This document shows positions 19,106 to 26,923 of a DNA stretch of 26,923 bases, in pieces. This DNA is from Tieghemiomyces parasiticus. Its lineage: Eukaryota > Kickxellomycota > Dimargaritomycetes > Dimargaritales > Dimargaritaceae. The position numbers and the translations under genes are program-made. How positions within the stretch are numbered: position 1 is the stretch's first letter; each line of letters starts with the position of its first letter. The notes under the pieces were generated by a model, which worked only from the letters and a program-made list of their open reading frames with translations, was not told the DNA's origin and did no database searches. The stretch is taken from assembly GCA_027575765.1 (NCBI GenBank), contig JANBPT010000657.1, positions 1-26,923 of the forward strand. Direction: 5' to 3'.

Positions 19106-21113
19106 ATTAACGGCCGCTGGCCAGTTGGCGTTGTGCTGGCGGGTGGGTATGGCCGTCTAGGTTAGCTGCCGGCGAGTGGAAAGCATCTAAGTAAGGGTCT
19201 GAAAGGGACCTGAGAGGCCAGCGTGAAACTTGGCTGGAGTCGGGGGCCGGGATCGTATTCGCCAGATCATCTCTTGTGTTCTCTGGAAATAAGCGGTATA
19301 TACGTTGCGAGGAGAAGTGGCACCATCGGCCATAGCCGTCCTCCCCCGCCGCGTTAGATCCTAGGAACACTTCTAGCTGGCCTCCCCCCAAGCAATACCG
19401 TCGCCATGCTCTGTCGGCGGGTTGAAGTTTGGGTGATTGGGCCATAGGACCACTGCCATGCCTCCTCACATACGCATCGGATTGATTACGCAGTAGCCCG
19501 GCCTAAATGACTAGAAGGCGGCCAGACATTGCCGCTGTGTCTGAGGCAATCAATAGATATGGCCTTTCAACACCACTCCCCTCTATGCATGTGCCAGTGA
19601 AAATAACCAGCTGTACGAAGTCTTTATAGCCGAATCATTCGTTTCAGCATTACTTCGCTCATACTGTACCTTGACCTGTGGATCGTATATATAAAGGGGT
19701 AAGCCGGCGCATCTACACCTCTGTACAAACCGATATGAAGTATACGGGGACTAGCCAATAACCATTTGTGCGGTTGGGAATAGAGCATTAGCTTGGAATG
19801 GTCGAAGTCTCCTCTCGCTACTGCCGTCCGCGTCTCCCATGCCTCCGCGCCAATCGGGCCTGGTCTGAACCGGGGGGGGCACGGTTAGTGGGTTTTCTCT
19901 ATCTCTGCTCAACGCCGCACCCAGCCCGATTGTTACTGGCTGTTGGTCCATGACCCCAGCTATGGGATGCGTAGACTTGGGAACTGGGCTAAAACGACCA
20001 ATAAAGTATCCTCCGAAAGCCCTCCCTAATATGGTGCAATCGGATAGCCCTCACCGCTTGGTAAGGCTGCGATTTCTCAGGTTCCTGCTGCAACGGCAGG
20101 TCCGCTTCGTACCCCAGAAGGGTACAGCATGCGGCCAATGGAAAATGCCAACACTGGGAGCCTGTCCCACATGTGGCTAGTAAATTTACAACAGACCTAG
20201 GAAGCTGTTCGCCACAGCAATCCTCAAAGTGTAAGCATGCTGCCACCGAGACCGGGCCTGGTATGCCAGGTCTACGGGCTGTCCCCTGAAAGATCCAAAG
20301 CCGTCCCCCCCAGGTCCACGAAACGAGCACCCGACACTGAGACCTACGTATTTAAAAGGTATGCAGCCTGCCAAATCCTTTGTTGTATATGCGTGTAATA
20401 AATACCGTACTTCAACACCTGATTTCCTTGCAGCCAACTCGCTCGCAACCTTGCTCAGCTAGCTGTCTGTTTTTTGTTATTTATTATCTCAATCCCCTGC
20501 CTTCGGCCGCATATTCCGTTGTACATCGGCCACTGTGGGACGAAATGTGTCGCTTTGTGCTGCAGGGGGGGGGGGTACTGGTACAATTATGTCCTTGATG
20601 CGAGGTGGGATGCATAGTCCCCGACAGAACTGGATCCTACGCCAATGAGACTAGTGGCAGGTGAGTGGGTCTCCGGTTAAGAGGGCAAGTACATTACAAG
20701 GTTCACACTCCTCCGCCCCCTTCTTCTGACGCCACTCACCAGACCCCTGTTCATCCTCCCAAACCTCTTGAAAGGACCACACGGCCTTTCCCAAGGTGTA
20801 TGCACAAATCGGGTGCTGTAATGCATCTCACACCGCTTTATGTAACCTGCCAATCTTCCCGCTCACCAATCGAGGTGCATAGCCTGGTACCGCTGGACAT
20901 ACGGCACAGCAACCGGCTGCTATGCGCGGCTTAAGAAGACTTGACTCTACTATGCCCATATACTGCTCAAAGACCCATGCTGGTAGCAAAGGCAACTGCG
21001 TAGTAATGCGGGTAGCTCTCGATTTCTTGACGCTGGTAGATGCTGGGCAGTGTAAGAACCCTGCTGGTCCAGCTGGCTGCGGCCAGGTCCCAATTCACAG
21101 TAGACCAAGCAGC
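19106..21113. other. Gene-poor region with a promoter-like site
   Basis: No gene strongly supported. An ATG frame at 19950-20180 (76 codons, ending CPTCG before TAG) is open downstream of the TATA-like site at 19686 but has no other support; the opposite strand is open as well. A G run of 11 is at 20565-20575. Confidence 0.35.
19686..19695 (+). promoter_or_regulatory. TATA-box-like site
   Basis: TATATATAAA followed by GGGG is a close match to a eukaryotic TATA box on the + strand. No convincing gene follows at the expected distance; the nearest ATG (19734) opens only eight codons. It may be a promoter left from a lost gene. Confidence 0.35.
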
Positions 21114-21302
21114 CTACGATCCTTGAGCCACACTCCGTTTCGTCATCTGAGGCCAACGGCAGTTTGGAATCGTATCCCAGTGAGCCTCGCCAATCCTCTC
21201 CCATGGTGGGAATATAGTAAGTCCGCTTACCTGCCAGCGGTTCAAGGCGGGAACCACCATCGACACAAAGGTGGGGTTGGCTGGGTCGTAGACTCTGATA
21301 GC
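21114..21302 (-). pseudogene. Last two exons of an otherwise missing gene
   Basis: On the - strand, exon 21302-21231 (24 codons, phase 0 at both ends; starts AIRVYDPANPTFVSMVV and ends ALNRWQ) is bounded by a CT-rich tract with an ACACAG acceptor and by CAG|GTAAGC. An 84-base intron (21230-21147, ending GGCCTCAG) leads to a final exon 21146-21114 (MTKRSVAQGS, then TAG). No upstream exon could be found: within about 340 bases the opposite-strand universal-stress-protein gene begins. The fragment thus looks like the 3' end of a gene cut off upstream. The exon's motif IRVYDP is reminiscent of beta-propeller blades, but this is too short to assign. The + strand frame at 20922-21374 overlapping it is probably not coding. 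Confidence 0.45.
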
Positions 21303-21637
21303 CTGTGTCACATGGAGGAGGGAGGGATACTGGGAGGCGTGGTGACTGCGACCAAGTGGCGCAGGGGACTTTAATACGCGGGAATCGGTAGGATTGGGCG
21401 GAGGGGCTTGTGACGGGCCGCTGTGCTCGCCTATACCCTCTCGCTGGCACTAGGCTCGGGCCATTAGAAACCCTGCAAGCTGACCTTCTCACCTCAACCG
21501 CCTGTCTAAATCACCACCCCATTCTGCGCGCTTCATTGCCCATACCGAGACGCAGGGCCTTCAACTCGCTCTCCCTCTCTTACCATACTCACACCTCGCC
21601 CAGTGACTACACCCTCTTAATTAGTTCTACCCCTACC

Positions 21638-22808
21638 ATGTCGCGTCAAATCGTGATTGCCATCAGCCCCGAGGCCCCCGAGACCCGGTACACCATTCAG
21701 TGGGCCATCGATAATTTCCTCCGTCCGAACGGCGATACGGTCCACCTGGTCTCCGGCGTGTGCCTCGAGTCTGACCTCGACGCCATTTCTCTAGGTGGGT
21801 TTAAGTGGCACTTGACCATATGGCGCCCCTTGCTTATATCATTAGGGCCTCCCTATCTCGGGAGAACGCCGTGGCGTCCTAAAAGGTGCAATTATGGCTC
21901 GACTCCGTATTAACCTGCCGCTGTTCACCACCGTTGCCCGTGGGGCGTGATTACGCCTCTCTTATCCCATTCCCCCCAATTCCGCAGGTATCAATGCTGG
22001 GGATTTGGCCGGCTACCTCATCGACATTGAGGACAAAGTAGGCTGCCTTTGCTACACGGCTCACGGTAAACTTTACCGCAGGTCTACCTAATGAACCGAT
22101 TGGAGAGAAACATCTCAAGTTTAACCATCACTGCACGCAAAACACCCGCTGCCCCTCGTCCCTGTTTTCAGAATGAAGCTAGTGTGGCCCAGGCCATTTC
22201 CGAATACGCCAAGCTGCTATCCGATGCTAACGTAAGTCCACGGGCCCCGCGGCCAACCCCAGACTCCGCCGACCGGAATATCCTGATCAGCCTCAAAAGG
22301 TTTTTACAACTGCTCCTTACGTAACTCGCTATTCATCGCTCCTTCCATAATCAATGCACAACCATATCGGGTGCCACCTGGGATAGATCTCGCACGAAAG
22401 CGCTGTCCTAAAGGGCCATAGTGACGTGCGCGACACTGTTGTAAAGTACATCGAGGATGTCAAAGCTGACACTTTGATCGTCGGCAGCCGGGACCTAGGT
22501 GTTTGGAAACGGTAAGCTGAAGCTGGAGGGGCTGAGCCGGCGATACACATCCATTATAGGACCGGGCCGGGCGAGATCAGCCGATAGGTCATTGATAATG
22601 ATATTAGGAGCCCTTGTTACCGCCCTGCAGGATAGGATCAACCTGACGAGCCGCCCACCCTCCTCATTAACCACCTTGCTAACCTGCCTCCCATGCCCCT
22701 CGGCTCACCGCATGTAGTCTCTGGCTGGGCAGCTTCAGCGACTTTTGCGTACATGCGGTGCACTGCCCGGTCATCATCGTGAAAGGGGTCGATGCTAAGC
22801 AGAAATAG
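21638..22808 (+). CDS. Universal stress protein (UspA-domain), five exons
   Basis: Small alpha/beta USP-domain protein, a cytosolic fold tied to stress responses. Exons 21638-21794, 21988-22037, 22172-22231, 22387-22511 and 22718-22808 join in phase to 160 residues, the usual single-domain length. Start ATG follows a CT-rich leader (CTACCATGT). Recognisable parts: first strand IVIAISP, helix TIQWAIDNFL, then VHLVSGV, a long helix (AQAISEYAKLLSDAN), the turn ending VLKGH, helix VVKYIEDVKADTLIVGSR, and the C-terminal GSFSDFCVHAVHCPVIIVK. The nucleotide-binding signature G-x2-G-x9-G-S/T is altered: the second Gly is Asp (GSRD, then nine residues, then GS), so ATP binding may be lost or changed. 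Donors are GTGGGT, GTAGGC, GTAAGT and GTAAGC; the acceptor before exon 4 (GGGATAG) is weak. Introns are 134-206 bases. Confidence 0.9.
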
Positions 22809-23167
22809 GTGCTGGTCTATATACGCTAAGCCGCATCTTTCGGTCTTGGGGCTCTATGCAGCGCTGGATCGTGTTCCCCTCATCAAATGCGTTTATTCTT
22901 CGCCTTGTCTATATGAAGATTAACGCATGACTACCGCTCGACAGTTGTGCTTCTCTTCTTTCTCCTCCTCACCAGTATCCACCTTTATACATGGTGAATC
23001 CATCAACCTTTTCTCTACACCTTCTGACATTGGTGCGTTAGGGCTCTTCTTCTTTTGAACCCCATCTCCTCAACGCAATCTTCTAGCTATTTTCCCCCAC
23101 AGCTCCCATTAAAAAAAGCCAGGCTCTACACTAGTGGCTCGGCCTGTCTATCCAATAGCCGAACTAT
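22809..23167. promoter_or_regulatory. Intergenic CT-rich leader region
   Basis: Between the universal-stress-protein gene and the next + strand gene. CT-rich blocks (22955-22975, 23045-23100) resemble leader DNA. An ATG at 22992 opens a 14-codon frame to a donor-like TTG|GTGCGT, and CCCCACAG at about 23102 could be the matching acceptor, so an upstream exon of the next gene is possible. Confidence 0.3.
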
Positions 23168-23911
23168 ATGACTCGCTCCTCATCCCCTTCAACCGCCGGG
23201 TCGATTGCGGATTATGTCCCTTTTGCACAAGACCAGTGGCGAGCCCGTGTGGACGAGCGGATTAAACACTCTGAAGGCGAGTGCCACGGTAAGTTTACCT
23301 CGCACTTCTTTGGAGCCGCTACACATGTCTAGAGGTCGGCTATAACTATATTGCATGAACCAGAGGGGGTCATATAATTAGTCTTGTTGATAGTGATTTA
23401 TGGCTCACTAGTGCTAAAAACCCACTAATTCTCTCCTCCCCCATAATGCTTCATACTTGCCGCCGCCAATTCCTCCGCTCAAGCCATTATCGAGGAGTTG
23501 GCCAACGCGGTCAGTGAGCTCGCCCAGGAGCTGTCGAATCATGTCGACAGTCTCAACCGATTCGCCAACCAAACGGTCAAGGCTACCCTCCAGGATATCG
23601 CGAACCAGGAGGCACACCAAGGTAAGCAAGGCCCCGATTATCAACCAAGTCCCGAGGAGGGGGGTATCCGTGCGTGATGGCTTTGGATTTCGCCATATTC
23701 TGGCCCTCGCCCATACGCTTCAGCCCCAGACGCAATAAAACTGGCCTACTATAACTTTCCCTCCCGACTTTTCCTATTCTCACTCGCAGAAAACCTCCAA
23801 ATCCAGCTTCTAACTTTCATCGGGGTCATGAAGAGCGCCTACAGCGAACTATTCGAATCCTTGGGCCAGAGTACGGACCCGGTTGAAATGGAATCGGAGA
23901 CCAACCACTAG
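23168..23911 (+). CDS. Three-exon helical (coiled-coil-like) protein, unknown
   Basis: Exons 23168-23288, 23484-23621 and 23790-23911 join in phase to 126 residues. Donors are G|GTAAGT and G|GTAAGC; acceptors are CTCAAG (after CACTAAT and a CT-rich tract) and CTCGCAG. The N-terminus is Ser-rich (MTRSSSPSTAGSIADY). Residues about 20-115 are almost continuous helix with regular hydrophobic spacing (AIIEELANAVSELAQEL, then VKATLQDIANQEAH, then LLTFIGVMKSAYSELFESL). The tail is acidic (PVEMESETNH). No signal peptide or family recognised. It lies 359 bases after the universal-stress-protein gene in the same direction, but as a separate gene. Confidence 0.75.
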
Positions 23912-24143
23912 CACCAGCCAGGCGCCATACATGGGAGGGGGAGGGAAACACGCTGGACGCACCCCTGTCGGATATAATCGGCGGCCTCAATATTGGTGCC
24001 GAGCGTTGACTTGTTTAGTCGCACAGGTACAGCCAGCGTAATATCCCTATCAGATGATCCACAGGTGGAGGTCCGACGGCCTACTTTATACTTTATTGTT
24101 ACTTTCAGACGACTGGGACTAAATAATCAAACGATATTCACAG

Positions 24144-24216
24144 TGAGGGCTCCCAAACAAGGTGGTTGGATATCTACAAGGAGTTGGGAGAATGTGGCAC
24201 CGAATTACCTTCCCTG
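24144..24216 (+). pseudogene. Isolated exon fragment
   Basis: A 73-base stretch lies between a TTCACAG acceptor (with GACTAAAT as possible branch point) and a perfect GTAAGT donor, open in a frame reading EGSQTRWLDIYKELGECG and then TELPSL. No downstream partner exon is available, because the opposite-strand secreted-protein gene ends 44 bases later, and no clear upstream exon was found. It looks like a lone internal exon left from a disrupted or partly captured gene. It could instead be an alternative 3' exon of the gene at 23168. Confidence 0.4.
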
Positions 24217-24259
24217 GTAAGTATAGAGGGGATGGGTCTGCATCCGGTCCAAAGAAACC

Positions 24260-24706
24260 CTAAATGGGCTGGGGTTCGGTGCCGGCTTGGGGGGCATTGG
24301 GGTCCTGTGCACCACCGGCCTGGTATCCGCCGCTCCCGGTGTTATAATCGGTGCCGAAAGGGATGGTCGGCACGCCATCAACACCACCAGTACCAGCACC
24401 AGGGTTGTTGGGATCGTATGCTCCGCCCGTGGCCGGGTTGCCGGCGCCTTCGGCACCCCCCTGGTAGTCACGCCGCCAGGTCGGGTTAGCCTGAATATCC
24501 TCCTGCGCATGACAAAAATTGAAGCGAGTGCACCCAAAGCCGGACCGGCACTGCGAGTCGTCAGTACAGGAACCGTTATCGTTGGACTGGCCACCTTGCA
24601 GGTCGGCAGACGCCTCGACCTTCTTATGGCACTTCTTAGCAGTGCTGCCAGGGGCCAGGAACATAGCGGTGGCAGCGATAATGAGAAGGGTCGAGGCACA
24701 CTTCAT
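24260..24706 (-). CDS. Small secreted Cys-containing protein (148 aa)
   Basis: ATG at 24706 begins a classical signal peptide (MKCASTLLIIAATAMFLAPG, predicted cleavage after STA near residue 23), so the product should be secreted. The mature N-terminal region holds five cysteines, four of them spaced exactly C-x5-C-x5-C-x5-C (SCTDDSQCRSGFGCTRFNFC), a compact disulphide-type module; a fifth lies earlier (KKCHKK). The C-terminal 75 residues are Gly, Asn, Pro and Gln-rich (GAYDPNNPGAGTGGVDG) and probably disordered. The frame opens much further upstream, but that part is promoter and leader DNA with a TATA box, so the signal-peptide Met is the start. No intron. Resembles small secreted fungal proteins of unknown role (cell wall or effector-like); no enzyme motif. 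Confidence 0.82.
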   Translation of the reverse strand: MKCASTLLIIAATAMFLAPGSTAKKCHKKVEASADLQGGQSNDNGSCTDDSQCRSGFGCTRFNFCHAQEDIQANPTWRRDYQGGAEGAGNPATGGAYDPNNPGAGTGGVDGVPTIPFGTDYNTGSGGYQAGGAQDPNAPQAGTEPQPI

Positions 24707-24914
24707 GGTGACGGGATATGCGGTAACGGAGAGGGGTAGGCTAAGGGTTGGCGGCGTAGTTTGGAGATTTACAGTTGTTGGAGATGGAGTGAGACCTTGC
24801 AAGAAATAACGCTCGGCAGGCCAAGGTGTATCAAAATAAGATGCGAGGACAGAGTAGGCAACTGGATTGAGAGTACGGTAAGGTGAAGGTTCGATAGAAG
24901 AGTCGGTGCCATAG

Positions 24915-24924
24915 TATTTATATA
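24915..24924 (-). promoter_or_regulatory. TATA box of the secreted-protein gene
   Basis: TATATAAATA on the - strand lies about 210 bases upstream of the start codon at 24706. A transcript starting about 30 bases downstream would have a CT-rich leader of roughly 175 bases, like the other genes in the window. Confidence 0.55.
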
Positions 24925-25017
24925 TGTGAAGTCGTTGCCCAGTCCCACTCCCATCTTCCCGGCGGAACTCAAGTACACAGGGGGGAGTCTGTGCGCACTG
25001 TCCTGCCGTCCACTTAC

Positions 25018-25349
25018 ATCCGTCCTCTGTGGCCGTGTGGGCCAAGCCACCAAATAGAGCGAGGGGCAAAGGTAGCAGGGCTCGTGTTGCCGAAGCTTAA
25101 AGGCCGGCAAGCCGAAGAGCGAGGTGAGGGAAAAGGGGAGAGACCGGTAAGGGATGAATTCATGTACGACGCCAGACCGGACGGCGCGACGATGTCTCTT
25201 TCTGTCGATAATGCGTCGGGACAAATAATAAGAGGTCCATTACTGCCGTCCGGTCCGCAAGTCAGCATGGCTAGACCGTCAACCCGCCGGCACATTGGCC
25301 CTCGCGAAATATGCCATATTTTGGAACGGAATCTGCAGGTGCAGACCAT
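25018..25349 (-). CDS. Possible first exon of an unknown gene
   Basis: On the - strand an ATG at 25349 (ACGCGATGG) follows a markedly CT-rich leader (25350-25410) and opens 110 codons up to a perfect donor, AT|GTAAGT at 25017. The product (starts MVCTCRFRSKIWHIS) has no recognised motif. No second exon was identified; downstream lie the TATA box and leader of the secreted-protein gene. The frame may therefore be a gene fragment, or chance. Confidence 0.25.
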
Positions 25350-25513
25350 CGCGTTGAAGGGAGAAGGGGAATAAAGAGAGAACAAGGGGAGGAGTGAAAG
25401 AGGTGACGGAGGACCCACGCTCACCGGCCTTCTCGGAATACCCTCCCCCGACGTCACCATATCGACTGGAAGGGATGGGGTAGACACCGGTTGGTTTAGC
25501 GGCTATTCCTTGT

Positions 25514-25927
25514 CTACGAATCCGACGGCAACGATGTGCAGCCGGCCGGCTGTTCGCTGCAGCAGCCTACATCGTTCCCGCCGTGGTCGCTCACCAACCT
25601 ATTAATAAACATAGCGTCTCCGTCTCCTTTACTTCGACTGCCTACCGCGGATATAGTCGGATAATACTGCTGTCCCGAAAAGTCGAAACGTATTAGCTTG
25701 ACATAACTGACATCTCCTCCTTTACCACCAGATGGGGAAGGGGAGCTGGAATGCAATTTTATCAGATATCTGCCGCGAAACAGTGAATGTGGCGGAGGGA
25801 CCGAGGGCGAAAAAGTGTATTTTCCACACCTAGAACCACGACTGAGCGGCACGGACACATCGGAAAGTTTCCGACGCTTCTCCCCGCCTGACGGTGGTGC
25901 CCTCGATGAGGGGTAAGGTGCTGCCAT
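25514..25927 (-). CDS. Hypothetical protein (137 aa)
   Basis: ATG at 25927 opens a 137-codon frame with balanced composition: a Ser/Pro and basic N-terminus (residues about 5-35, PPSGGEKRRKLSDVS), a central part that looks folded (GRYLIKLHSSSPSPSGGKGG, then VSYVKLIRFDFSGQQYYP), and a Cys-containing end (GCCSEQPAGCTS). TCTCAG directly before the ATG could also be a splice acceptor, with a coding exon upstream (25930-26067 is open in another frame). No family or signal peptide recognised. Confidence 0.35.
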   Translation of the reverse strand: MAAPYPSSRAPPSGGEKRRKLSDVSVPLSRGSRCGKYTFSPSVPPPHSLFRGRYLIKLHSSSPSPSGGKGGDVSYVKLIRFDFSGQQYYPTISAVGSRSKGDGDAMFINRLVSDHGGNDVGCCSEQPAGCTSLPSDS

Positions 25928-26835
25928 CTGAGATGAATCTGCCGTGGATTATAATGAACTCCATTTCCGTAGTATCGGGCACCAATATAATTTTTCAAAG
26001 TGGGTTCAGCGGTGCATAGGTGCTCTTGGCTAGCACCCTGTTCCTCCTTAGGTGGCGGGCACCGCAAATTGAGGAAAACCAGACGTCCCTGAATGTATCC
26101 CTTGGTAATCCTGCATGCTGACCATGAGTAGGTGGCAAAGCGTGATTAGTGCCCTCGTGAGGCTGAGCATTTCAAGCGTATTGATAATCTGTCATCGCCA
26201 GAAATTGCCAGGCTCAGGAAAAGCAGATGAGTCTACAGCGACCAGTAGCTGGTTAACGCAGCCGTGGCGAATCTCGTTGGCTAAACGCTTATATCAATTA
26301 CATAGGCCGCCAGCCCAGCGTATATAAAAAAACCTTAAGATGTCATCGTCAGACGAGATACGTACTACCACACTGACTTTTATTAGTTCTTACACGGACT
26401 AGTCCGACGTACGATAGGAGAGCCAGCCAAAAGATCATCCACAGTGGTACTATGCCAAGGCAAATGGCGCCGGAAATGTAACGTGGATGCCAGGATAATT
26501 ATGCTGTAATGTCTTAGCTTGCCAAACGTCATCTCATGCGCATATTGTCGACCTGCTGCCCTTACATCCTGGTAATGCCTTGCTAGAGGTCACCACGGTT
26601 CCACGGCTACAAGTGCCATTTCAGGTTAGTCAGCCCTTCCCAATCTGTACTCTCCGACACGTCGGTAAACGACTATCAAAGGTCCTTCGTGACGTCCCCT
26701 GCCTACACATCCGGCCCAACTCCATCTGTAAGTCGTAGTCACGTTAAAGTAGCTTTCCCTGTCCATCAGGTCCTATCCTGTAACCTTGTTTACGCCCACC
26801 ACCCTGACTTATCAATTTTTCCGATACCTGCTTAT
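25928..26835. other. Gene-poor right subterminal region
   Basis: No gene supported. An ATG frame at 26115-26327 (70 codons) ends in a TATATAAAAAAA sequence but has no other support. The region has no visible tandem repeats and no sequence like the left subterminal region beyond the inverted repeat itself. Confidence 0.4.
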
Positions 26836-26923
26836 AGGTGATAAAAACCCTGGCCACCATAGCACTTCTACATTGGCTAGCAAAAGCTGGAAAGCCGCTT
26901 TCTGTTTACGATGCCTCCCTTTT
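26836..26923 (-). repeat. Right terminal inverted repeat (88 bp)
   Basis: This is the inverted partner of bases 1-88, with 87 of 88 positions matching. The only difference lies at 26846. The 13-bp odd palindrome is conserved at 26890-26902. The near identity of the two copies implies recent insertion, recent conversion between the ends, or selection on the ends. I saw no further copy of the tip sequence inside the window. Confidence 0.97.

Larger units (their letters stand above)
1..26923. mobile_element. Putative giant TIR-bounded element, cargo-bearing
   Basis: The inverted 88-bp ends coincide with both window limits, so the whole window reads as one element. It carries intron-containing host-type genes (ELO elongase, universal stress protein), a secreted small protein, exon fragments and several unrecognised genes, but no transposase, integrase, reverse transcriptase or polymerase that I can recognise. 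Alternatives are two unrelated copies of a short dispersed repeat that happen to lie in inverted orientation around ordinary chromosomal DNA, or a linear plasmid or virus with inverted ends. Spliced nuclear-type genes speak against a mitochondrial plasmid. The class of transposon cannot be assigned from the tip sequence alone. Confidence 0.6.

Noticed and set aside
20922..21374. 150-codon + strand ORF
   Set aside because: It overlaps antisense to the better supported - strand exons at 21114-21302, which have splice sites at both ends; the + frame has no motif.
20950..21492. 180-codon - strand ORF
   Set aside because: It begins with a non-ATG codon and runs in a different frame from the spliced exon in the same place; no protein features.
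24707..25069. N-terminal extension of the secreted-protein frame
   Set aside because: The extension would bury the signal peptide, starts at a non-ATG codon and covers the TATA box and CT-rich leader; the Met at 24706 is the sensible start.
1..26923. Polinton/Maverick or adenovirus-like element
   Set aside because: TIRs and size would fit, but no polymerase B, retroviral-type integrase, packaging ATPase, protease or capsid gene is visible.
1..26923. Telomere, CRISPR, rRNA or tRNA genes
   Set aside because: No TTAGGG-type tandem repeats at the ends, no spaced repeat arrays, no rRNA signature and no cloverleaf with a GTTCGA-type arm found by eye.

Overview
The window looks like fungal nuclear DNA bounded exactly at both ends by one 88-bp terminal inverted repeat (TIR; 87 of 88 positions match, at 1-88 and 26836-26923). 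The simplest reading is a complete, very large TIR-bounded mobile element of about 26.9 kb, read from tip to tip. The eukaryotic assignment rests on several genes that are only readable after removing introns with GTAAGN donors and CAG/TAG acceptors, on CT-rich leaders, on TATA boxes, and on a clear fungal-type ELO fatty-acid elongase. I cannot fix the species or phylum. I see no DDE transposase, tyrosine recombinase, reverse transcriptase, DNA polymerase B or capsid gene, so the element is either non-autonomous or uses an unrecognised enzyme.

Layout, left to right: left TIR and about 2.7 kb of gene-poor DNA (1-2838); a pyrimidine-rich stretch of small, probably spliced, unrecognised genes on the + strand (2839-6557); a 520-aa His/Pro/Ser-rich protein (7306-8868); AT-richer gene-poor DNA with a small Cys-rich ORF (10644-10832) and doubtful short ORFs; an unrecognised 330-aa intronless gene (13112-14104); about 2.9 kb of gene-poor DNA; the ELO elongase on the - strand (17011-18465, one intron); gene-poor DNA; two terminal exons of an otherwise missing gene on the - strand (21114-21302); a five-exon universal-stress-protein gene (21638-22808); a three-exon helical protein (23168-23911); an isolated exon (24144-24216); a small secreted Cys-containing protein on the - strand (24260-24706); possible - strand genes at 25018-25349 and 25514-25927; then gene-poor DNA and the right TIR.

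The gene content is that of cargo: a lipid-elongation enzyme, a stress-domain protein, a secreted small protein and exon fragments. They show no shared pathway or operon logic, and the recognised genes keep their introns, so any capture was at the DNA level. The unrecognised 520-aa and 330-aa proteins, which lack obvious introns, are the best candidates for element-specific functions, but nothing in their sequence proves it. All functional statements are by eye; no search was run.
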